Shown: in pieces, positions 1-5,715 of the stretch
How the letters are laid out: the number at the start of each line of letters is the position of its first letter
Position numbering within the stretch: position 1 is the stretch's first letter
Assembly: GCA_035715525.1 (NCBI GenBank)
Contig: DASTLA010000229.1
Coordinates: forward strand, 1 to 8,935
Origin: JAHBWI01 sp035715525
Lineage (GTDB): Bacteria; Nitrospirota; Nitrospiria; Nitrospirales; Nitrospiraceae
Direction: 5' to 3'
Length of the DNA: 8,935 bases
The notes under the pieces: generated by a model
What the model was told of the DNA's origin: nothing
The model's database searches: none
Seen by the model: the letters and a program-made list of their open reading frames with translations, nothing else
Position numbers and translations under genes: made by a program

Positions 1-28
1 ACAGCTGGAGGCCTCCTCACGCGCCGTT

Positions 29-34
29 TATAAT
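29..34 (+). promoter_or_regulatory. Putative -10 box (TATAAT) for the MFS transporter gene
   Basis: A perfect TATAAT sits at 29-34. The -35 position expected at 17-bp spacing (6-11, TGGAGG) matches TTGACA at only three of six bases, so this would be a weak or activator-dependent promoter. The 10-bp palindrome GGAGGCCTCC at 7-16 overlaps that region and could be an operator, or the tail of something upstream of the window. Transcription would begin near 41, downstream of the ATG at 33, which argues against that ATG as the start codon of the transporter. Confidence 0.45.
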
Positions 35-131
35 GCGGCACCCCGGCATCAACGCCGGATGGCGACGAATCTTCGACGAGGCAGCGGCAAACAGATTGCG
101 CGGACGTGATCAACCGCGAAGCAGGCGGCGA

Positions 132-1391
132 GTGACTGACAGAGAACAAACGGCGCATACGCGATGGAGCGTCATCGGCCTCCTGTTCGCCATCAGCGTC
201 GTCACCTATGTCGATCGTGTGAACATTTCCGTGACCGCGCGGCAAATGATGCCCGCCTATGGACTGACCGATCAGCAAATGGGCCACATCTTTTCCGCCT
301 TCGTGTTCGGCTATGCGCTCTGCCAGATTCCCGGGGGCTGGCTCGGGGATCGCTGGGGCGCTCGTGCGGTGCTGACCGGCGCGCTGGTCTGGTGGTCGTT
401 CTTCACCGCATTGACCGCCACGGCCGCCACGCTGCCTCTCGTCGCGCTGTTGGGAACCGTGGGAACGTTTGCCTTGGTCCGCTTCCTACTCGGAGTGGGC
501 GAAGCGGTGGCACTGCCGAACTTCAATCGCGCCGTGGCCGATTGGTTGCCTCCCGCGAGACGCGGGCTCGGCATCGGCATCGCCATCGGCGGCATTGGAG
601 TCGGCGCCGCCGTGACGCCTCCGCTGGCCTCGTGGATGATGGTCAACTTCGGTTGGCAAACCGTTTTCTACGCCTCGGCGTTGGTCGGAATCGTGGTGGC
701 TGTGGTCTGGTGGCTCGGATCTCGCGATCGCACCGCCGCAGGACAGCGCCGGACTCCCGTAGTCCGGCGACCCGTCCCCTGGCGCTTGTTTGCCCGTCAT
801 TCCACGGTTCGATCGTTGGTGCTCAGCTATGCTTGTCTCGGATACGTCGCCTACATTTACATGTCCTGGTTCTACCTCTATCTTGTCAACGTGCGCGGCT
901 TGGGAGCCCTCCGAAGCGGGTGGCTGGCATCGGCACCGTTCCTCGCCATTCTCTGCTTCTGTCCGCTAGGAGGCTGGGTGACGGACAGGCTGTTGCCGGT
1001 GGTGGGCGTAAGCAAAGCCAGGAGGTATGTGGGCGCATCCGGGATGGGCCTGGCAGGAGCGCTCATCGCTCTGGGGGCATGGGCCGATTCCCACTTCGTC
1101 GCCATCGGTTGTCTCTCGCTCGGGGCCGGATGGCTATACTTCACCGTCGGGGCTTATTGGAGCGTGACGACGGATCTCTCAAAGGCTCACGCCGGCACAC
1201 TGTCCGGCATCATGAACATGGGAGCCAACATCGGCGGGGCCGTTTCCCCCAGCCTCACTCCTTGGCTTGCCGATCAGTGGGGCTGGACCGCATCACTGTT
1301 GATGGCGGCTGCCGTCGCGTTTCTGGGCGCGCTGATGTGGATGAAGGTCGATGCCTCCGAGCCATTCTCCGAAAGCGCCCCTTGCCGCTGA
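132..1391 (+). CDS. MFS transporter, anion:cation symporter (ACS) type
   Basis: This is a secondary transporter of the inner membrane with about 12 hydrophobic segments. It probably moves an organic anion (sugar acid or carboxylate type) with a cation, but the substrate cannot be read from sequence. Residues are numbered from the GTG at 132 (419 aa). TM1 starts near residue 12 and ends in YVDRVNIS, typical of the ACS family. The loop 2-3 signature GWLGDRWGAR is at about 69-78. The RFLLGVGEA stretch at about 117-125, followed by NFNRAVADW, is the usual ACS TM4 region. An ATG at 33 in the same frame would add 33 Arg-rich residues, but it overlaps a TATAAT box. The GTG has a purine-rich AGGCGGCGA just before it and leaves a normal short N-tail. 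Length fits the family. The cyclophilin gene follows after 27 bp and may be co-transcribed. The family call is firm; the start is likely but unproven. Confidence 0.85.
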   Translation: MTDREQTAHTRWSVIGLLFAISVVTYVDRVNISVTARQMMPAYGLTDQQMGHIFSAFVFGYALCQIPGGWLGDRWGARAVLTGALVWWSFFTALTATAATLPLVALLGTVGTFALVRFLLGVGEAVALPNFNRAVADWLPPARRGLGIGIAIGGIGVGAAVTPPLASWMMVNFGWQTVFYASALVGIVVAVVWWLGSRDRTAAGQRRTPVVRRPVPWRLFARHSTVRSLVLSYACLGYVAYIYMSWFYLYLVNVRGLGALRSGWLASAPFLAILCFCPLGGWVTDRLLPVVGVSKARRYVGASGMGLAGALIALGAWADSHFVAIGCLSLGAGWLYFTVGAYWSVTTDLSKAHAGTLSGIMNMGANIGGAVSPSLTPWLADQWGWTASLLMAAAVAFLGALMWMKVDASEPFSESAPCR

Positions 1392-1418
1392 AACCTTCTC
1401 CCTGCTAGATTCGGGAGC

Positions 1419-1940
1419 ATGGGCATGCAATTTCAAAAGAAAGACCCGCGCGCCACGATCGTCACCAAATTCGGGGAGATCAAAATCCGGTTTTATCCGG
1501 ACGACGCGCCTCGCCATGTCGAAAACTTCATCAATTTGGCCAAAATGGGCTTCTACGATGGGACGCTGTTCCACCGCGTGGTCCCGGGCTTCGTCATCCA
1601 AGGGGGAGACCCTTTGAGCAAGCAGCCGGATCGGGCATTGTACGGGTCGGGAGGACCGGGCTTCTTTCTCAACCCGGAGCCGAACGACCGCCCGCATAAG
1701 CGGGGTGCGATTTCGATGGCCAAAATGCCTCGAGACGGCTCGAGCACCAGGGACTTCAACGACAACGGCTCTCAATTCTTTATCTGCCTGGCCGATAACA
1801 GCGGACTGGACCGCCGTTACTCCATCTTCGGCGAGATTTTCCGAGGCATGGAAGTGATCGACATGATTGCCAAGGTGCCGCGCGACGAGCGCGACAACCC
1901 GCTGGAGCCGATCGAGATGAAGGTGACTGTCAAAGAGTAG
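1419..1940 (+). CDS. Cyclophilin-type peptidyl-prolyl cis-trans isomerase
   Basis: This enzyme catalyses cis-trans isomerisation of Xaa-Pro bonds and helps protein folding. At 173 aa, with no signal peptide or membrane segment, it should be cytoplasmic. The cyclophilin core is complete: FHRVVPGFVIQGGDP at about 51-65 contains the catalytic Arg53 (equivalent to CypA Arg55) and Gln61. GAISMAK at 96-102 and NGSQFFICLAD at 116-126 form the substrate groove. The residue matching CypA Trp121 is Leu130, and that matching His126 is Tyr134, as is common in bacterial members. A short insertion (about 103-115) lies between SMAK and NGSQFF. GGGAG lies just upstream, and ATG at 1425 is an equally plausible start two codons in. 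It is 27 bp after the transporter, probably sharing its transcript, with no evident functional link. I cannot decide between ppiA and ppiB naming. Confidence 0.93.
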   Translation: MGMQFQKKDPRATIVTKFGEIKIRFYPDDAPRHVENFINLAKMGFYDGTLFHRVVPGFVIQGGDPLSKQPDRALYGSGGPGFFLNPEPNDRPHKRGAISMAKMPRDGSSTRDFNDNGSQFFICLADNSGLDRRYSIFGEIFRGMEVIDMIAKVPRDERDNPLEPIEMKVTVKE

Positions 1941-1951
1941 GGCGACTAGCT

Positions 1952-1967
1952 ACCGAGAAAGCTCGGT
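1952..1967. terminator. Small hairpin between convergent genes, possible terminator
   Basis: ACCGAG (1952-1957) pairs perfectly with CTCGGT (1962-1967) around an AAAG loop, 11 bp after the cyclophilin stop codon. Only a short T-run (1967-1969) follows, so it is a weak intrinsic terminator at best. It lies in the 101-bp gap between converging genes, where a terminator is expected for both strands. Read from the minus strand it is followed by AGC, without a T-tract. Confidence 0.4.
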
Positions 1968-2008
1968 TTCCAATCGAGCGACGCTGAGGACGGTTTGGTT
2001 GGGAAAAC

Positions 2009-2036
2009 GCTGTCGGGGATCCGATTCAGCTGTCGG
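2009..2036. repeat. Pair of 8-bp direct repeats (GCTGTCGG)
   Basis: GCTGTCGG occurs at 2009-2016 and again at 2029-2036, with a 20-bp period, in the convergent intergenic gap just past the stop codon of the Memo-like gene. No function is evident and the pairing may be chance. Confidence 0.4.
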
Positions 2037-2041
2037 CTTGC

Positions 2042-3289
2042 TTAAAAGAAGGCGATGCTGGCGTAGGTGACGGTCGAGTTATACTGGTCGGTGATCCCGC
2101 GATCGTAGCGCAAGACCTCACCCGAGGTGGCCTGGATCAAACGCAGCAGGCTGTAGATGGGCGAGAATCCCGAGATGCGGCGCTGGTCCTTCTCGTTTTG
2201 AATAAATTTCGCGAACTCTTCCGGATCCCGATTCTCCACGTGCTTGAGCATCTCCAGGTCGGTCTGCATGCAGCGGTGGAACGAAAAATCCGTCGGCGGC
2301 GCGCTATCTCCATAGCGCATGCCGATGTGCGCCAATTCGGCCCCGGCCACGACACAATAGCTCTTTCCTGACGCAACCAGCGCCTCCTTCAGCGCCTGAA
2401 GAAAATGCTCCACGTCGTTCCTGACGGCGGGATCGTGAAGACTCATTGCCGAGAACGAGGTCAGAATCGGGACGATGGTAAAGGACTTGTTTCGGCCGAC
2501 CGTCTGTTGCAGGAACGGAAGCTGAAATTCGATCGCATGCTCATTCCGGTGCGCGAGTTCCTCGGCAAAGAGTGCAGGCAGCCGGTCGCGCAGATGATCG
2601 GTAACCCGGCTCTCGACCCGTACGATTCCCAACGGTGTCTCGAAGTCCTTGTCTGTCACCGCAACCGGCTGTTCGAGTCCAGAATAGGCGGTGCCAAGGA
2701 TGACGTAGAGCTCAGGCTGATCGGCTTCTTCCAGTTCCTTGTAAGCCCAGGCGTAAATCGGCCCCGCCTGCTTGAGCTCATACGTTGGTGCGACAAGGGC
2801 CTTGATCGGCTGTCCGGCATGGGTCGAAGGCTTGATCTCCGGTCCTTCCTTCGACGTAAAGAACGCTTTCACTTGGGCGCGAAGCTTCCCCGAATCCGCT
2901 TCGTAACTGCGTCCGGCGAAGGCCGCTGGGCGGCACGGGGCCTCTCGGTAAGCTGCCAGCGCTTGCCGTTTCGCCTCGTCCGTTCGCGCCCCTTCCAGAA
3001 ACAACTTAGCATCCAGATCCGCCACGAGTTGCTCGACCTTGTTCGGCATCAGGAACTCACCGAAGCGCTTCAAATACATGGCCCCGATATCCTGAATCGT
3101 ATGTTCGCCGTCAAAGTGCTGCACGATGAAGAAATAGCTCATCGGAATGACGAGCTTTTCCAGGCTGAGACCGCTTGGGTCCCAAAGGACGATGTATTGG
3201 TCCTCCCCTTCCTTGAGCGGCGAAAACTGGAGGTTGCGCAGGAGGGGATACTGCCTGGGATCCTTCGGCACAGCGGTAGTTTGATTCAT
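2042..3289 (-). CDS. PqqD-like/Memo fusion protein (AmmeMemoRadiSam protein B type) with a degenerate metal site
   Basis: This soluble 415-aa protein has two parts. Residues about 30-100 (IVLWDPSG, a hydrophobic helix, FDGEHTIQDIG, then a C-terminal helix ending in LFLEG) resemble the PqqD-like winged-helix fold. Residues about 118-415 are a Memo domain: AAFAGRSYEADSGKLRAQV near 122-140, YAWAYKEL at 179-186, FETPLG at 216-221, NEHAIEFQLPFL at 249-260 and AELAHIG at 317-323. Compared with human MEMO1, the metal ligands His49, His81 and Cys244 correspond to Thr169, Tyr202 and Ser373, so all three are lost. The equivalent of Asp189 is Glu318, while His251 and His321 remain. The ATG at 3289 follows an in-frame TAG by 12 bases and has no clear ribosome binding site. 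It is the last gene of the minus-strand train, 91 bp after its neighbour. No AMMECR1 or radical-SAM gene is nearby. The fold is confident; the function is unknown. Confidence 0.82.
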   Translation of the reverse strand: MNQTTAVPKDPRQYPLLRNLQFSPLKEGEDQYIVLWDPSGLSLEKLVIPMSYFFIVQHFDGEHTIQDIGAMYLKRFGEFLMPNKVEQLVADLDAKLFLEGARTDEAKRQALAAYREAPCRPAAFAGRSYEADSGKLRAQVKAFFTSKEGPEIKPSTHAGQPIKALVAPTYELKQAGPIYAWAYKELEEADQPELYVILGTAYSGLEQPVAVTDKDFETPLGIVRVESRVTDHLRDRLPALFAEELAHRNEHAIEFQLPFLQQTVGRNKSFTIVPILTSFSAMSLHDPAVRNDVEHFLQALKEALVASGKSYCVVAGAELAHIGMRYGDSAPPTDFSFHRCMQTDLEMLKHVENRDPEEFAKFIQNEKDQRRISGFSPIYSLLRLIQATSGEVLRYDRGITDQYNSTVTYASIAFF

Positions 3290-3340
3290 AGCAAAGGCAT
3301 TCTAGCCAAGCGACCTCCCGAACCGCAACTGGCGAAGGGG

Positions 3341-3364
3341 AGGCTGCTGGCACAGGCTGCTGGC
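3341..3364. repeat. Pair of 11-bp direct repeats upstream of the Memo-like gene
   Basis: AGGCTGCTGGC is present at 3341-3351 and 3354-3364 (period 13) in the 91-bp gap before the Memo-like start codon. On the coding strand this lies about 50-75 bases ahead of the ATG, a position suited to a regulator site, but a chance or slippage duplication is also possible. GATATACC on the minus strand just upstream (about 3370-3377) is a poor -10 candidate. Confidence 0.5.
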
Positions 3365-3380
3365 CATTGGTATATCATCG

Positions 3381-4127
3381 TCACTGTCCCGGCGGATGGG
3401 CGGAGCCGCGGCGAGCCAAGACGACCAGCGTGGCGACGGTCAGGAGAAAGAGCCAGAGCGTAGGACGCCCATAGGAGGCATCCGAGTACTCGATGAGATC
3501 GGTTAGGCGTCCGATCAATAGCGACATGCGGGCCATGACGGTATAGCCGAAGGCCGCGCCGAAACTGATCATCAAGAAGAGAATCCCTGCACGCGCCACG
3601 GTACGGCCCGTTCCCGTATGCTCCACCGAGAAGAAAAAATAGAAGAGCACCGAAACGACACCGAGCAGGATGATGATGGCGTTCAGATTGCTGGACGGGC
3701 TCAATAGGCTCATGGAAAAGGTCAGCCCGTCAGGTGTCATCGTCAACAGCGGACGCACCGTGTCCTCGATCTGTTTGAGAATGAACGAGGAGATGGTGCG
3801 CGGGATCGCCAGACCGGCGCCGACCCCGACGATAAATGCAAAGGCGTAGCGCGACAGCCACGCCGCTTTCGGTACATAGCGGGTCAGCATCAGCATGCCG
3901 ATTCCGACCGGAATGAGCAGCGACCATTCGCCCTTGTCCAGGATGGGGCGGATGATCAGGGTCATCACGACGGTATCGTAGGCTTTGACGATCGTATAGC
4001 CCAACGAGACCCCGACGTAGAGGTGCTCCGCCAACTTGAACAAGGGATTGTCCTCGTACAGGAACGAGAAGATGAACAAGGTCAGGCCGGTGGCCACCCA
4101 GGCACCAAGCATCAATTCAAATGACAT
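3381..4127 (-). CDS. Conserved polytopic membrane protein, function unknown
   Basis: This 248-aa integral membrane protein has about six to seven hydrophobic segments, roughly at 6-23, 36-58, 68-84, 93-113, 148-167, 180-200 and 222-238. There is a polar loop with SPSSN at about 143-147. I do not recognise a named family. The start was placed at ATG 4127 because GAAGG lies 6 bases upstream. The nearby ATG at 4133 directly abuts that same site, and a longer frame from 4232 would overlap the preceding gene and add an Arg/Ser-rich non-membrane tail. It begins 16 bp after the stop of the two-TM protein gene upstream, so the two are almost certainly co-transcribed and probably form part of one membrane complex. 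The C-terminus (RRGSAHPPGQ) is short and polar. No catalytic motif is visible. Confidence 0.75.
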   Translation of the reverse strand: MSFELMLGAWVATGLTLFIFSFLYEDNPLFKLAEHLYVGVSLGYTIVKAYDTVVMTLIIRPILDKGEWSLLIPVGIGMLMLTRYVPKAAWLSRYAFAFIVGVGAGLAIPRTISSFILKQIEDTVRPLLTMTPDGLTFSMSLLSPSSNLNAIIILLGVVSVLFYFFFSVEHTGTGRTVARAGILFLMISFGAAFGYTVMARMSLLIGRLTDLIEYSDASYGRPTLWLFLLTVATLVVLARRGSAHPPGQ

Positions 4128-4143
4128 CTCCATCCTTCGTGTC

Positions 4144-4968
4144 TTACCCTCGCTGGCGCCGTAGCGCGAAATAGAAGGCGTTGCAGATCGCGACGAGCAC
4201 GATGATCGCCATATGGGTGGCCGACTGCGCATCCATCCCGGCCACCGCTCTCCCCTTCTGTCCGATCAAGGTTTCATATTCGGCGGCGCCGCGGAGCCCC
4301 CCGATGAGGCCGTTGATTTGCCCGCTTCGCAGCAGCGGGTAGAGGCCCGGCGCGATCACGCCGGTACATCCTCCGCCCAGCTCAAACTTATATTTGTCCT
4401 TCCCGAACACGTACCACGCTTCGACGCCCGGGTTTCCCGCACCTAAGCTGATCGCATAGGTCACGTCGCGGAGATTCTGCACCCCGGCTAGCACCGGCAG
4501 ACCTTTGGTCGCCTTGCCGCCGTAGTCGGCAGGGAAGGTATTGTACAGGTCCTGCCCCATATTCAGGATCACTGCACTACCGCCGGGGCTCCAACCGAGA
4601 AACACGTAGTCCTTGCCGTTTTCCTTTCCGGCTTCCATTGCCGCTTGGGACAGTATTTGGTCCGCAAGCCCGGTACCGGAGACCCACAGCGTCATCGCCA
4701 CGACCCGAAGATTTTTCTTGAAGGCATGCCTGAGAATCGCGACCGCCTGGGGGTACAGCTCAGGCTTGGAGGCCGGGTCGAAGTCCAACGAGAGTAGGAA
4801 TACCGATCGTTCGGGCATCGCCTCGATGTAGTCGTAGACCCCGCGGACTTCCGCGGAAATTTTGATCGGCAATCCCACAGGGAACAGCAGCGGCAGCAGG
4901 GTGCATAGGCCGATCACGAGGAAGATGATCCGCCGGTCGATGCGCAGCATGCGCTCGGCAAAAGTCAC
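4144..4968 (-). CDS. Conserved protein with N- and C-terminal membrane segments, function unknown
   Basis: The 274-aa product has one N-terminal membrane segment (about 14-33), a long soluble domain (about 40-248) and a C-terminal membrane segment (about 251-268) ending in RRQRG. The Arg-rich sequences next to both segments suggest both ends face the cytoplasm, which puts the large domain outside, but this is an inference. The domain has alternating strands and helices: SVFLLSLDFDP at 55-65, LRVVAMTLWVSG at 87-98, YVFLGWSPGG at 121-130, and a Gly-rich ELGGGCTGVIAPG near 196-208 with a single Cys201. I recognise no named enzyme motif. The start is GTG, with GAGG seven bases upstream; an ATG six codons further in (MLRI) is the alternative. 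It lies 96 bp after the polytopic membrane protein gene and 16 bp before another, so it is likely a subunit of the same assembly. Confidence 0.75.
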   Translation of the reverse strand: MTFAERMLRIDRRIIFLVIGLCTLLPLLFPVGLPIKISAEVRGVYDYIEAMPERSVFLLSLDFDPASKPELYPQAVAILRHAFKKNLRVVAMTLWVSGTGLADQILSQAAMEAGKENGKDYVFLGWSPGGSAVILNMGQDLYNTFPADYGGKATKGLPVLAGVQNLRDVTYAISLGAGNPGVEAWYVFGKDKYKFELGGGCTGVIAPGLYPLLRSGQINGLIGGLRGAAEYETLIGQKGRAVAGMDAQSATHMAIIVLVAICNAFYFALRRQRG

Positions 4969-5064
4969 TGCAAGGCCTCGTTACACGTCGGACGTAAGAC
5001 GCCAGAAGGCTCGAAGTCAAAGAATGCGCGCGCTCGACTCACCTCTGCCGCTTCCCCTCTCACG

Positions 5065-5715
5065 CTATTCTTTCCCTCCTCCCAGGTACGACCGCTCCAC
5101 GCCGAAGATGATCTTGAATGACAAGGCGACCGCCCCAAGGCTGACGCCGATCAGAATGGCTCGACGGACGGCGGCATTGAGTACGTTGAGGATCCAGCTG
5201 GAGACGTCGCCACTCAGCGGCAACATATATTCGCCGAGCGGAACGCGGCCCATCATCACGATCACCGCAGCCACCAACAGCACGGCTGCTTCGCGGCTCC
5301 GTGCACGGAACGACCGGTACGCAGCGGAGGCGATGAAGAAGGCTAAGATTGCGAACATCGTCCCCTGCAGTGGAACCAACATGTAGGCGTAGACCCACCC
5401 GAAGGCCGTCATGGCTCCGTCCAGGCTTTCCTTTCCGCCGTTCGCGAGGCCCACGGCAGTCGTTCCCAGCATGCCGAGATACAGCACGAGGCTGTACCCC
5501 CAGCCAGCTTCCTTGCGCCGGATCTTGGCTGCATGAACGTGGAAGAGACTCGTGATCCCAAGGACCAAAGCAAAGCCGCCGATGATCTGCAGCCACTTGG
5601 TGACGGACGTGAGGAGTTGTTCGGAGGCGGGATGCGGCACATAGTATTGAGCCGCAAAGACCAATCCCGTAATCATGGTGATGAGCAACGGGAGCTGCCG
5701 CCGTAAGAAGATCAT
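5065..5715 (-). CDS. Conserved polytopic membrane protein, function unknown
   Basis: This 216-aa integral membrane protein has about six hydrophobic segments, near 8-25, 41-60, 72-91, 108-132, 143-157 and 183-203. A charged cytoplasmic-type loop (KIRRKE) is at about 64-69 and a short C-tail ends in GGGKE. I do not recognise a family. The start was chosen at ATG 5715 because it overlaps the preceding stop codon as ATGA and has AAGGA upstream at good spacing. A longer in-frame start at 5754 would run 13 residues into the upstream gene with no sign of being needed. The overlap indicates translational coupling with the Fn3/DUF6754-like protein, so the two products are likely made in a fixed ratio and interact. 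No catalytic residues can be pointed to. Confidence 0.78.
   Translation of the reverse strand: MIFLRRQLPLLITMITGLVFAAQYYVPHPASEQLLTSVTKWLQIIGGFALVLGITSLFHVHAAKIRRKEAGWGYSLVLYLGMLGTTAVGLANGGKESLDGAMTAFGWVYAYMLVPLQGTMFAILAFFIASAAYRSFRARSREAAVLLVAAVIVMMGRVPLGEYMLPLSGDVSSWILNVLNAAVRRAILIGVSLGAVALSFKIIFGVERSYLGGGKE

Noticed and set aside
164..1408. Second + strand reading frame (414 codons) inside the MFS gene
   Set aside because: It is a frame-shifted shadow of the transporter with an Arg/His-rich product and no family motif.
2042..3289. A complete AmmeMemoRadiSam system
   Set aside because: Only the Memo-type protein is present. I see no AMMECR1-domain or radical-SAM gene in the window, and the Memo metal site is degenerate.
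2405..3463. Long + strand reading frame (352 codons) antisense to the Memo-like gene
   Set aside because: It lies opposite a recognisable gene, its product is Arg/Leu-rich without any family signature, and long antisense frames are common in GC-rich DNA.
4985..4995. Short inverted repeat ACGTC-G-GACGT before the two-TM protein gene
   Set aside because: The arms are only 5 bp and there is no second copy nearby; chance is the simplest explanation.
4862..5386. + strand frame across the 96-bp gap and the polytopic membrane gene
   Set aside because: The product is Arg/Thr/Ser-rich and mostly antisense to a supported membrane protein. The gap itself holds no supported gene.
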